Shown one piece after another: positions 1-10,600 of a DNA stretch of 64,000 nucleotides. Below the pieces are notes generated by a model. That model did not search any database and had not been told where the DNA came from. It saw only the letters and a list, made by a program, of their open reading frames with translations. Both the position numbers and the translations under genes were made by a program. The stretch's first letter is position 1. Each line of letters opens with the position of its first letter. Source of the stretch: CAIJXJ01 sp964445115 (GTDB lineage Bacteria > Pseudomonadota > Gammaproteobacteria > Burkholderiales > Methylophilaceae); assembly GCA_964445115.1 (NCBI GenBank), contig CAYUJU010000011.1:1-64000 (forward strand), written 5' to 3'.

Positions 1-940
1 AGTCGGTGGCCGCGAGGTTCTGGCTCTTGAGCTTGCTCTGGTCGACAATGACCCCATCTTTGTGCGAATCGGCAAACGCCTGCTTCCATTCCGGATCGGA
101 CCCGAAGTCGGCCCAGGCCTTCTTCTGGGCTTCCTTGGACATGCGCGCCGCCTTGATGCGCTTGTCGAGTTCTTCCAGGTCACCGCTTTCGTCGACGTCG
201 CCGAGTTCCTTCTGGATCGCCTTGACCTGTTCGTTCAGGTAGTACTCACGCTGGCTCTTCTCCATCTGGCGCTTCACGCGACCGCGGATGCGCTTTTCCA
301 CCTGCAGGATATCGATCTCGGCTTCCAGCACGCCGAGCAGATGTTCGAGCCGTTTGGCGATATCGATCATCTCGAGAATTTGCTGCTTTTCCTCGAGTTT
401 CAAAGAGAGATGTGCGGTGATGGTATCCGCGAGACGGCCACCATCGTCAATCGTGGCCAGCGAGGTCAGAATTTCCGGGGGAATCTTCTTGTGCAATTTG
501 ACGTATTGGTCGAATTGCGTGAAGACGGTGCGCATCAGGGCCTGGATTTCGTTGTCATCCCCCTGTGCCGATTCGATTTTTTCTACGCGGGCGGCAAGAT
601 ACTCGCCAGTTTCTGAAAATTCGACCACGCGGGCACGATGTACCCCTTCGACGAGCACCTTCACAGTACCATCGGGCAACTTCAACATCTGCAAGACGGT
701 TGCGATGGTCCCGATCTCGTAAAGGTCTCCTGCTTCCGGCTCATCTTTGTTTGGAGACTTCTGCGCGACCAGCAGAATCTGCTTGTTCTGCTCAGAAGCC
801 ACTTCAAGCGCCTTGACGGACTTGGCTCGACCGACGAACAACGGGATGACCAGATGCGGGTACACCACCACGTCGCGCAGTGGCAACAACGGCATCAGGT
901 CGTTGTCGGAATCGATCACGGAGGACGAAATTTCAGTCAT
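1..940 (-). CDS. lon: Lon protease N-terminal region, fused to a NIPSNAP-like tail; runs off the window
   Basis: ATP-dependent Lon protease, of which 313 codons are visible from ATG at 940. Residues about 15-270 are a typical Lon substrate-binding domain and coiled coil, including PLLPLRDVVVYPH and YYLNEQVKAIQKELG. From about residue 276 (nt 115) the frame no longer resembles Lon, which should continue with the LKKLKMMSPMS stretch and then the AAA+ Walker A. It instead reads WADFGSDPEWKQ followed by SHKDGVIVD and ATD, the pattern of the C-terminus of NIPSNAP-family proteins. The AAA+ and Ser-Lys protease domains are not in the window. The junction near nt 113-125 is in frame. It may be a real rearrangement leaving a truncated Lon, or an assembly misjoin. 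Lon identity of the first 270 residues is secure; the NIPSNAP reading is from pattern recognition. Confidence 0.85.
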   Translation of the reverse strand, partial: MTEISSSVIDSDNDLMPLLPLRDVVVYPHLVIPLFVGRAKSVKALEVASEQNKQILLVAQKSPNKDEPEAGDLYEIGTIATVLQMLKLPDGTVKVLVEGVHRARVVEFSETGEYLAARVEKIESAQGDDNEIQALMRTVFTQFDQYVKLHKKIPPEILTSLATIDDGGRLADTITAHLSLKLEEKQQILEMIDIAKRLEHLLGVLEAEIDILQVEKRIRGRVKRQMEKSQREYYLNEQVKAIQKELGDVDESGDLEELDKRIKAARMSKEAQKKAWADFGSDPEWKQAFADSHKDGVIVDQSKLKSQNLAATD

Positions 941-1013
941 TGAGAACCTCGATGGAGAGGGAAAGGTACTATCGACCATTCCAGCCCGGCAACGCGCCGG
1001 ACCAACACAACCT

Positions 1014-1041
1014 AGATAGGGGCATCCCGAGCCATTTCAAG
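1014..1041 (-). promoter_or_regulatory. sigma32 (heat-shock) type promoter of lon
   Basis: Read on the minus strand, a CTTGAAA element (within 1035-1041 and the base beside it) is followed after about 12 nt by CCCCTATCT (1014-1022). This closely resembles the sigma32 consensus CTTGAAA-N(11-16)-CCCCATNT. It lies about 75 nt upstream of the lon start, and lon is a classical heat-shock gene. An inverted repeat (CATCCCG ... CGGGATG) overlaps the element and may also act as the clpX terminator. Confidence 0.7.
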
Positions 1042-1078
1042 GCCCGGGATGTAAACTTAACGCGTTGCCGAGCAGCAA

Positions 1079-2347
<1,269 letters not shown>

Positions 2348-2379
2348 GGTGTCTCTCGGTCAATATTACTTGGTCTATC

Positions 2380-3006
2380 TTATGCGGCATCCTTGCGGCT
2401 GGCAATGACCCGGTCAACCAGGCCATATTCCACCGACCGCTCGGCGCTCATGAAATTGTCGCGATCGGTATCGCGCTCGATTGCCTCGATGTTCTGGCCG
2501 GTATGCGAAGCCAGAATCTGGTTCAGGCGCTCGCGCAGGAACAGGATTTCCTTGGCATGGATTTCGATATCCGATGCCTGGCCCTGGAACCCGCCCAGCG
2601 GCTGGTGGATCATGACACGCGAGTTGGGCAGGCAGAAACGCTTGCCCTTGGCCCCCGCCGTCAGCAACAACGCGCCCATGCTGGCCGCCTGGCCGATACA
2701 CAGCGTACTGACATCCGGCTTGATAAACTGCATGGTGTCATAGATCGCCATACCTGCCGTCACGGAGCCGCCCGGCGAGTTGATATAGAGCGAAATGTCC
2801 TTGTCCGGATTCTCGGCTTCGAGGAACAGCAACTGGGCGACCACGAGGTTGGCCGTCATGTCGTTGACGGGCCCGACCAGAAACACGACACGCTCCTTGA
2901 GCAGGCGCGAGTAGATGTCGTAGGAACGCTCCCCACGACCGCTCTGCTCGATCACCATCGGAATGTATCCGAGCCCTTGCGGCTCCCAGCTGCTTTGCAT
3001 GCTCAT
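2380..3006 (-). CDS. clpP: ClpP, serine protease subunit of Clp
   Basis: Proteolytic barrel of ClpXP/ClpAP, 208 residues. The catalytic triad is visible as Ser109 in GQAASMGA, His134 in VMIHQPLGG and Asp183 in DRDNFMSAE. A short N-terminal stretch before IPMVIEQ is probably removed autocatalytically, as known for the family. The start codon overlaps the tig stop codon (TGATG arrangement on the minus strand), indicating translational coupling to trigger factor. Confidence 0.98.
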   Translation of the reverse strand: MSMQSSWEPQGLGYIPMVIEQSGRGERSYDIYSRLLKERVVFLVGPVNDMTANLVVAQLLFLEAENPDKDISLYINSPGGSVTAGMAIYDTMQFIKPDVSTLCIGQAASMGALLLTAGAKGKRFCLPNSRVMIHQPLGGFQGQASDIEIHAKEILFLRERLNQILASHTGQNIEAIERDTDRDNFMSAERSVEYGLVDRVIASRKDAA

Positions 3007-4313
3007 CAGGCCTTGTTCCCCATCAGTTCGTCAAACGCAACCTTCTTGTCGGTCACCTTGGCACGTTCGAGCACCCAGGCCACGACGTTTTCTTCGGTCG
3101 CCAGGCTGAACGGCTCGTCCAGTCGTGCCGGATCGGCGTAGTACCAGCGCACCACTTCTTCCGGATGTTCGAAGCTCTTGGAGAACTCGTTGACCATCTC
3201 GCGCACCTGGTCGGCATTCGCCTGCAGGGAGTTCTTGTTGATCAGTTCACCCAGGATCACGCGCAGACCGACATTGCGCTTGGCCTGCTCTTCGAACATG
3301 CCCGGCTGCAGTTGCACGGTGCTCATGTCGGTACCGCGACGCTGCAGGTCGGCTTGTACTGCCTGCATCAGTCGACCGATTTCCATGGAAACCAGAGCCT
3401 TCGGCAAATCCACTGTCACGGCGCCCAGCAATGCTTGGAACACTTGCTCCTTAAGCGTGGACTTCACACGCTTGGAAACTTCCTGCTCCAGGCTTTCCTT
3501 GATGTCGGCGCGCATTTTTTCCACGTCACCGTCATCGATGCCCAGATGCTTCGCGAATTCCGCGTCAACTTCCGGGAGCTTGATCTGGGAAACGCTGTTG
3601 ACGGTCACTTCGTAGGACACGGTCTTGCCGGCCAATTGCGGGCTCGGATTGTCTTCGCCGTAGGTGATGTCGAATTTCTGGACGGCACCGGCCTTGGCGC
3701 CGATGATGTTGTCGTCGAATTCGGCAATACGACCATCTTCACCCAGAATCAGATCGATGCCATGGCCGTTGGTGCTTTCCACTTCCTGGCCGTCGATTTC
3801 CGCACGGAAGGCCACGTTGACGCGGTCACCCTTCTTGGCGGCACGCTTGACCGGATCGAAGGTGGCGCGTTGCTTGCGCAGCACGTCCAGAGTCTTGTCG
3901 ACTTCCTTTTCCGTCACGCTGACCTTGGAACGCTGGATGGCGACGCCGGACAGATCACCGATTTCCACTTCCGGGAAAACTTCGAACGTCGCGATGTACT
4001 CCAGGCTTTCGGCAGCTTCGACGAACGGCTTATGCTCGATGTTCGGGTAGCCGGCGACGCGCAGCTTGTTTTGCTCGACGGCATCGGAGAAGCTGGTTTC
4101 GACCGCGTTGGAGAACACTTCGTCACGCACTTGCGCGCCGTAGTTCTTCTGGACCAGATTCAGCGGCACCTTGCCAGGACGAAAGCCTTGCAGCTTGGCA
4201 GTCTTGGACAGTTTGACCAGGCGCTGGTTGATCTCCTCTTCCAGCGGCTTCAGGGGAACAGCGACCGTCATGCGACGCTCAAGGTTGCTCAGGGTTTCAA
4301 CGGTTGCTTGCAT
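3006..4313 (-). CDS. tig: Trigger factor, ribosome-associated chaperone and prolyl isomerase
   Basis: Binds near the ribosomal exit tunnel and assists folding of nascent chains. The protein is 435 residues. The ribosome-binding domain carries the GFRPGKVP signature at about 45-52, followed by the FKBP-type PPIase domain (KKGDRVNVAF ... NGHGIDLILG) and the C-terminal helical chaperone arms. The start at 4313 (MQATVETL) is preferred over an in-frame ATG at 4322, because the AAGGA Shine-Dalgarno lies 8 nt before 4313 but almost touches 4322. First gene of the tig-clpP-clpX group, just downstream of tRNA-Leu. Confidence 0.97.
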   Translation of the reverse strand: MQATVETLSNLERRMTVAVPLKPLEEEINQRLVKLSKTAKLQGFRPGKVPLNLVQKNYGAQVRDEVFSNAVETSFSDAVEQNKLRVAGYPNIEHKPFVEAAESLEYIATFEVFPEVEIGDLSGVAIQRSKVSVTEKEVDKTLDVLRKQRATFDPVKRAAKKGDRVNVAFRAEIDGQEVESTNGHGIDLILGEDGRIAEFDDNIIGAKAGAVQKFDITYGEDNPSPQLAGKTVSYEVTVNSVSQIKLPEVDAEFAKHLGIDDGDVEKMRADIKESLEQEVSKRVKSTLKEQVFQALLGAVTVDLPKALVSMEIGRLMQAVQADLQRRGTDMSTVQLQPGMFEEQAKRNVGLRVILGELINKNSLQANADQVREMVNEFSKSFEHPEEVVRWYYADPARLDEPFSLATEENVVAWVLERAKVTDKKVAFDELMGNKA

Positions 4314-4338
4314 CTGCTTCATCCTTAATCAAGATTTC

Positions 4339-4423
4339 TGGTGCGAAAGGAGAGACTCGAACTCTCACGCCTTGCGGCGCTGGAACCTAAATCCAGTGCG
4401 TCTACCAATTCCGCCACTTTCGC
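4339..4423 (-). tRNA. tRNA-Leu (anticodon UAG)
   Basis: On the minus strand the acceptor stem GCGAAAG pairs with CTTTCGC, followed by A and an encoded CCA. The anticodon arm CTGGA-TTTAGGT-TCCAG gives anticodon TAG. A long variable arm (GCCGCAAGGC region) and the T arm GAGAGTTCGAGTCTCTC are present, as expected for a class II leucine tRNA of 85 nt. Position just upstream of tig is conserved in many proteobacteria. Confidence 0.96.
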
Positions 4424-4581
4424 GTGGTTAAAATTCAGGCGCGCCTCGGCGCTGCCTCTGGTATGCGAAATCCCTCCATTGTAACCGAGTCGCGAGCGCC
4501 GGAAAACCACTACACCCTCGTGATTGACAAAGGCGCGATGGCGGTAGGAAGATGAAACGCGACACTTTAAGGAAAATCACC

Positions 4582-4827
4582 ATGCCACACACGATCAATG
4601 CTGAAGAAGTTGCCCTGCTTCGCTCCGAACTCGAACTGCTCATGCGGGAGCGTCAGGCGGTCCTGATGGTGGCAGGAGCCGCCGCCGTATTGATCGCGGA
4701 GCTGGACAGCCACGACCTGCCGGTAAGCGCTGTCGAGGCGGCGGATCTGCTGGCGGAAAACATCAACGCGCTTTCCGAGGAAACACTGAAAGACGCGTTG
4801 GACGCCGTCGGCGCCCATTCCGTTTAG
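4582..4827 (+). CDS. Small hypothetical protein, mostly helical
   Basis: 81 residues, family not recognised. The sequence is Ala/Leu/Glu-rich (for example EEVALLRSELELLMRER and a hydrophobic stretch AVLMVAGAAAVLIAEL), predicted helical, without a signal peptide or cysteines. The start at 4582 (MPHTIN) is chosen because AAGGA lies 8 nt upstream. An in-frame ATG at 4552 has an SD-like GGA only 2 nt away. It converges on the PHA-system gene, with stop codons a few bases apart. No function is proposed. Confidence 0.6.
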   Translation: MPHTINAEEVALLRSELELLMRERQAVLMVAGAAAVLIAELDSHDLPVSAVEAADLLAENINALSEETLKDALDAVGAHSV

Positions 4828-4831
4828 CCCC

Positions 4832-5107
4832 TCAGGCCAGCCCTTCGTCCAGGTATTGGCGGATTGATGCCTCGATCCGCCCCCGCATCGGCTTGAGCAG
4901 CCACCCCAGATCGACCGAAACCTGCACCGCGTCATCGCACACATCGATACTGCCCTTCGCGCCGGGACACTCGAACGCGAGCCGATCGCCCTGCCACTGG
5001 TAGCTCGCGTTCAGGTCGGCGCGTAATTTCGCCGCAACAGTCTCTACTGCGGAGCGCGCTGCCGCACCCCCGAGCTGATGCGCCTGTTTGATTTCGATTG
5101 TTGCCAT
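4832..5107 (-). CDS. Polyhydroxyalkanoic acid system family protein (PHA granule region type)
   Basis: 91-residue cytosolic protein starting MATIEIKQAHQLGGAAAR and ending with a helical segment (MRGRIEASIRQYLDEGLA). This matches my recollection of the small proteins often annotated as polyhydroxyalkanoic acid system family. Biochemical role is not established. The start at 5107 is chosen over an upstream ATG at 5128 because AGGAGG lies 4-5 nt before 5107 and inside the longer version. No phaC or phasin genes are seen nearby, so a link to PHA here is unproven. Confidence 0.65.
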   Translation of the reverse strand: MATIEIKQAHQLGGAAARSAVETVAAKLRADLNASYQWQGDRLAFECPGAKGSIDVCDDAVQVSVDLGWLLKPMRGRIEASIRQYLDEGLA

Positions 5108-5173
5108 ATTGCCTCCTATCGACAGCATGCCCGCAATTGCCGGGCACGCATGCTGCCTGTAAACTCGCCCATC

Positions 5174-6580
5174 ATGTCCAGATCCAAGATTTCAAGCCGT
5201 GCGAGCCTGCTGGCTGTCACGCTGCTGTTAACAGCGTGCGCCACGCAGACCTATGAAGCCAAACCGATCGAGCCGGCCCAATCGCTCGCGGAATTCCGGG
5301 AGCGCAGCCTGCAAAGCCCGGAATTGCAGGCCAGCATGGTGTCGCAAGGATATCCGCAGAATCAGTTTCCCATCAAGGCGTGGGGATTGCAGGAATTGAC
5401 CCTGGCGACCGTACATTATCATCCGCAACTGGAAGTGGCACGCGCACAGTGGCGTGCTTCACAAGCGGCAGAAAGAATCGCCGCCCAACGCCCCAACCCC
5501 GGCTTTTCCTCCCAAGCCGAGCACCACAGCAAGACCGATGGTGGGGTGTCACCCTGGACGCTGGGTCTAGCACTGGATTTCACCATCGAGACCGGTGGCA
5601 AACGAGAGGCGCGCATCGCGCGCGCGACAAACCTGAGCGAGGCAGCACGCATCGACATCGGGCAGTCTGTCTGGAATCTTCGCAGCGGACTACGTCAGCA
5701 GTTGTTGGACTACCAAACGTCGGTGCAGCAGGCGCAGTTGCTGTCACGTGAGGTCGACTTGCGCCAGCAGATCGTGGACATGCTGGAAAAGCGCCTGGAT
5801 GTTGGCATGGTATCGGATATCGACCTCAACAATGCTCGACTGAACCACCAGAAAGCCGTGCAGGCACTTGCCGCCGAACAGGGGCGCATTCCGCACCTGC
5901 TCGCCCAACTGGCGGAAGCGGCCGGCCTGCCCGCCGAAGCCATGAATGGCGTCACGTTGGCACCGATCGTCCCGGCTGGCGGCGCGATGCCCGAGGCGGA
6001 CTTGCAACGTGCCGCCCTGCTCAACCGGCTGGATGTGCGTGCGGCACTGGCCCGCTACGCCGCCAGCGAGGCGAAGCTCAAACTGGAAATCGCCAAGCAG
6101 ATTCCCGACATTTCATTGGCACCGGGCTACGCTTTCGACCAGAACGACAATCGCTGGTCGCTGGGTTTCTCCACTATTCTTGCCTTGCTAAACCGCAACG
6201 AAGGCCCGATTGCCGAGGCAGCTGCGCAGCGTGAAGTCGAGGCAAGGAAGTTCGATGAATTACAGATGCGCGTCCTGGGTGACTTGGACAAAGCACGTGC
6301 AAGCTACCTGGCTGCACTGGACGAAGAGGCCAAAGCGGCACGCCTGCTGACGGCACAACAGCAGCGCGCATCACAAACCGCAAGACAGTTTGAGGCGGGT
6401 CTGATTGATCGTCTCGAAATGACGGGGGCCAAACTGGAGTCTCTGGTCGTCGAGCAAGGTTTGCAGGCCGCCAGAACGCGCGTACTGCGTGCGCTGGGGA
6501 TGCTGGAAGACGCCATTCAGAAACCGATTGACGGCAGTGTTCTGCCCGAGAATCCGGAAACCAAGGAAATCGCCTCATGA
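5174..6580 (+). CDS. TolC/CusC-type outer-membrane efflux lipoprotein
   Basis: Outer-membrane channel of a tripartite RND efflux pump, 468 residues from ATG 5174. An N-terminal lipoprotein signal (basic MSRSK, hydrophobic core, lipobox LTAC near residue 20) precedes two TolC-type coiled-coil halves, with heptad-rich stretches around SVQQAQLLSREVDLRQQ and EEAKAARLLTAQQQRASQ. Earlier in-frame ATGs at 5078 and 5150 would bury the signal peptide and are rejected. No strong Shine-Dalgarno was seen. The stop overlaps the next start (ATGA at 6577-6580), so it forms an operon with the adaptor and permease. Confidence 0.9.
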   Translation: MSRSKISSRASLLAVTLLLTACATQTYEAKPIEPAQSLAEFRERSLQSPELQASMVSQGYPQNQFPIKAWGLQELTLATVHYHPQLEVARAQWRASQAAERIAAQRPNPGFSSQAEHHSKTDGGVSPWTLGLALDFTIETGGKREARIARATNLSEAARIDIGQSVWNLRSGLRQQLLDYQTSVQQAQLLSREVDLRQQIVDMLEKRLDVGMVSDIDLNNARLNHQKAVQALAAEQGRIPHLLAQLAEAAGLPAEAMNGVTLAPIVPAGGAMPEADLQRAALLNRLDVRAALARYAASEAKLKLEIAKQIPDISLAPGYAFDQNDNRWSLGFSTILALLNRNEGPIAEAAAQREVEARKFDELQMRVLGDLDKARASYLAALDEEAKAARLLTAQQQRASQTARQFEAGLIDRLEMTGAKLESLVVEQGLQAARTRVLRALGMLEDAIQKPIDGSVLPENPETKEIAS

Positions 6581-7638
6581 ACCGTAAAACCGCGATCATC
6601 ATCGCCCTGCAGACTCTGATCATCATCGTCCTGTTCTGGGTGCTGGTCTTTTATGGCAAGGATGAGTACGAGGCGGCCATGGGGGAAAGCGAGGAAGAAA
6701 TCGATACCCCCTCCCATGTCGCGACCGAAAATGGCGCACCGACCATCACCCTGAGCGTGGCATCGCAACGCCAGAGCGGGATTACGACCACAACGCTGTC
6801 GGGCACCGCACACCAGTCCGGTGTGAATTCCTTCGGGGCGGTCGTCAGTATCGACACACTGGTAGAAATGCGGACCCGCTATCTGGCGGCACTGGCCGAT
6901 GCCAACGTCGTGCGCGCATCCATCGCCAACAGCCGGCAGGAGTTCCAGCGCCTGCAGCAGCTTAACCGCGACAACCGCAACGTGTCCGACCGTGCCGTGG
7001 CGGTGGCGGAAGCGGCCATGAAATCGGACGAAGCCAGACTGGCGGCCGCCGAGACCGCAGCCGCCAGCATTCGGGATGCCATGCGTCAGCAGTGGGGTGA
7101 GGTCCTGACCAAACGCGCGACGCAGTCCGGCAGCGAGTCGCTGCAACGCCTGCTGCATTATGAGGAAGTGCTGGTACAGGTCACGCTACCCTTCAACACC
7201 CCGACACCGAATGCCGGCACGCCTCTGATGATCGTGCCGACCGGCTCGCAGGACAAGCCGATTGCTGCAAGCTATGTTTCGCCTTCACCGCTGACCGACA
7301 CGACCATTCAGGGCAAGACGTTCTTCTACACCGCCGCGGCCAACAACCTGCGTGCCGGCATGCGCGTCACGGTCCGTCTGCCTGCACAGGACAAGGCAAC
7401 ACCGGGTGTCATCGTGCCGCATACGGCGGTCGTGTGGTTTGGCAACAAGGCCTGGGCCTACCACAAGGCAGGGGAAGATAAGTTCGTGCGCACCCAGGTC
7501 AGCACCGAGGTCGAGTCCGGCGAAGGCTGGTTCAACGCCGCCGGCCTCAAGGCGGGCGACGAAGTCGTGACCAGCGGCGCGCAACTGCTGCTCTCCGAAG
7601 AGTTCAAGTACCAGATCAAAAATGAAAACGAGGACTGA
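6577..7638 (+). CDS. RND efflux periplasmic adaptor (membrane fusion protein)
   Basis: 353 residues. An uncleaved N-terminal membrane anchor (about residues 5-27, IIIALQTLIIIVLFWVLVFY) is followed by an acidic linker, a lipoyl/barrel-sandwich half, an Ala-rich alpha-hairpin (about 95-170) and a C-terminal beta-barrel and membrane-proximal domain (VIVPHTAVVWFGNKAWAY ... LKAGDEVVTSGAQLL). It couples the inner-membrane pump to the outer-membrane channel. The start overlaps the preceding stop by ATGA. No His/Met-rich metal motif or C-terminal metal chaperone domain was seen, so the substrate is unresolved. Confidence 0.9.
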   Translation: MNRKTAIIIALQTLIIIVLFWVLVFYGKDEYEAAMGESEEEIDTPSHVATENGAPTITLSVASQRQSGITTTTLSGTAHQSGVNSFGAVVSIDTLVEMRTRYLAALADANVVRASIANSRQEFQRLQQLNRDNRNVSDRAVAVAEAAMKSDEARLAAAETAAASIRDAMRQQWGEVLTKRATQSGSESLQRLLHYEEVLVQVTLPFNTPTPNAGTPLMIVPTGSQDKPIAASYVSPSPLTDTTIQGKTFFYTAAANNLRAGMRVTVRLPAQDKATPGVIVPHTAVVWFGNKAWAYHKAGEDKFVRTQVSTEVESGEGWFNAAGLKAGDEVVTSGAQLLLSEEFKYQIKNENED

Positions 7639-7674
7639 GATGAGTACAGCCCTCGGTTCAGGAGGCCACGCATC

Positions 7675-10600
7675 ATGATGTCGGCCCTGGTACGCTTCTC
7701 TGTCCGTTTCCACGGGGTAATCGTCGGTCTGGCGAGCCTGGTGGTGGTATACGGACTCTACACCCTGACCCGTGCCAATCTGGACGTGTTTCCGGAGTTT
7801 TCGCCGACACAGGTGGTGATCCAGACCGAGTCGCCCGGCCTGTCGGCGGAACTGGTCGAAGTCCTGGTCACGCAGCCCATCGAAAACTCGCTATCGGGCA
7901 TCGTCGGGGTCGACACCATGCGCTCGCAGTCGATCCCGGGGTTATCGATCGTGACCGTGATCTTCCACGAAGGCACGGATATCTACCGCAACCGCCAGGT
8001 CGCGGCGGAACGTCTCGCCACCCTGAGCAACCAGTTGCCCAGAGGAATTACGCCCAACATCACGCCGCTCGCCTCTTCAGCCAGCACCGTGCTGGGGCTG
8101 GGGCTGACCTCCGAAACCCGCACGCTGATGGAACTGCGCGGACTGGTGGACTGGAAAGTGCGCCCCCACCTGATGGCGGTGCCGGGCGTGGCCGACGTCA
8201 ATGTTTTTGGCGGCGACGTACGGCAACTGCAGATTCAAGTGACGCCCGACCGGCTGGTGCAGTACAACCTGTCGCTGCAGGAAGTGCTGGCCGCCGTGAG
8301 CCGTGCCACGGGCGTGCGCGGGGCGGGCTACATCGAGAACAACAACCAGCGCATCCTGATCAACAGCGAAGGCCAGATGCAAACGGCCACGCAACTGGCG
8401 CAGATGCCGCTGTTGCATCGGCACGGCCAGACCGTCCGGGTGGCCGACATCGGGCAAGTCATCGAAGGTCCAGCGCCCTCGATCAGCGCAGCTGCCATCA
8501 ATGGCAAATCCGGCATCTACCTTTCCGTGCAAGGCCAGTTGGGCGCCAACACCAAGGCCGTAACCGAAGCCGTGGAAAAGGCGATGCACGAACTGGAGCC
8601 AGCCCTGATCACGGAACAGGTCGAACTCCACCCACGCCTGTTCCGCCCCGCGAATTTCATCGAAACCGCCATCGACGGCGTCAAGACCGACATCCTGATC
8701 GGCTCGGTGCTGGTAATCGCGGTGCTGTTCCTGTTCCTGTTCAATGTCAGAACCGCGTTCATTTCCGCGACGGCGATCCCCCTGTCGCTGCTGACGGCCA
8801 TCATCATGCTCAACCATTTCGGCATCGGCCTCAACATCATGGTCCTGGGGGGGCTGGCCATCGCGCTGGGCGAGGTCGTCGACGATGCGATTATCGACAC
8901 GGAAAACATTTTCCGACGTCTGCGCGAGAACCGCCTCCTCGCCTCTCCTCTTCCAGCACGGCAGGTCGTGTTCGACGCGTCCATGGAAGTCCGCAGTTCC
9001 GTGGTATACGCCACCATCATCGTCGCCATGGTGTTCATGCCTCTGCTGACCTTGTCGGGCGTTGCCGGCAAGCTGTTCGCGCCACTGGGGTACGCCTACA
9101 TCAGCGCCATCATGGCCTCTCTGGTGGTCGCGCTGACCCTGACACCTGCCCTGTGTTACCTCATGTTTGCCAACGCCCGCCTCGACAGCGAGGACCCGCC
9201 GCTGATCCGGGTGATGAAGCGTGGCTACAGCCGCTGGCTGCACGCGATCGAGCGACATTACAAGGCAACCATTGCCGTGACCGTAGTGCTGATTTCGCTC
9301 GGGCTCGGCATCCTGCCCCTGTTCAAAAGCCAGTTCATCCCCAATCTGCACGAGGGCCACTACATCCTGCACATGACCGCGGTGCCGGGAACCTCCGAAA
9401 AAGAGTCGCTGCGCATCGGCAGCCGTGTGTCCGAAGCAATCTCCGCCATCAAGGGTGTCCAGTCCGTGACCCAGTGGGTCGGGCGTGCCCAGAATGGCGC
9501 GGACACGTTCGGCACCCACTACAGTGAGTTCGAGGTGGAAATCGGTACGCTGTCGGGTGAAGAGCAAAGCCGCATCCTGCGTGAAATCCGGGAAACCCTG
9601 TCCGGGGAAAACGGCGTCAGCTTCCCAGGCGTCAATTTCGCGATCAACACTTTCCTGACGGAGCGCATCGAGGAAACGATCTCCGGTTATACCGCCGCCA
9701 TGGTGATCAACATCCACAGCGACGACCTAGATGCGCTGGACCGCAATGCCATGTCCATTGCCGGCGTGCTGGGCAGCGTCCCGGGGGCGACCGATGTCCA
9801 GGTACAGTCCCCGCCGGGTACGCCCAAGCTCAGCATCCGTCTGTTGCCGGAGCGGCTGGCGCAATGGGGCATGATGCCGGTAGACGTGCTGGAAAACATC
9901 CAGGCGGCCTTCGAGGGGGTTCAAGCGGCACAGGTCTATCAGGGCAACCGGGTCATCAGCGTCAACGTGATGTTTACCCGCGATGTGCGTGACGACCTAC
10001 GGGAAATCGGCGAACTGCCGCTCAAGAACCCGGATGGCAAGATCGTGCGTCTCAAGGATCTCGCGGATATCACGCAGGAAAACGGTCGTTCCAAGATCCT
10101 GCATGCCGGGGCCAAACGCATCCAGACGGTGACCTGCAATGTCCAGGGACGCGATATCGAGAGCTTCGCACGCGAAGTCAAACAACGCCTGCGCGAAAAC
10201 GTACGCCTCACGCCCGGTACTTTCCTGACGTTCACCGGTGAGGCTGAAGCACAGGCCCAATCCCGTGAGGACCTCATCGTCCATTCGCTGCTGGCCTGCG
10301 TTGGCATTTTCCTGATGCTCTATATCGCTTTCGGCCGCTTGCGCAACCTGCTGCTGACCTTCGCCAACCTGCCGTTCGCCCTGATCGGCGGCGTGCTGGC
10401 TGCCCTCTTCACCGGGGGATGGATCTCGCTGGGGTCGCTGGTCGGCTTCGTCACGCTGTTCGGGATTACCCTACGTAACTCCATCATGCTGGTTTCGCAT
10501 TATCAGCACCTGGTTGACGAAGAGAACATGGTCTGGAATCTGGACACCGCCATACGCGGCGCGTCCGAGCGGCTGCCTTCCATCCTGATGACGGCGCTGG

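Noticed and set aside
3165..4328. A 387-codon open frame on the plus strand opposite trigger factor
   Set aside because: Antisense shadow of tig; no ribosome-binding site and a His/Leu/Gln-rich composition typical of shadows.
8077..9717. A 546-codon open frame on the minus strand
   Set aside because: Antisense to the RND permease; composition rich in His, Gln and Asp with no family resemblance.
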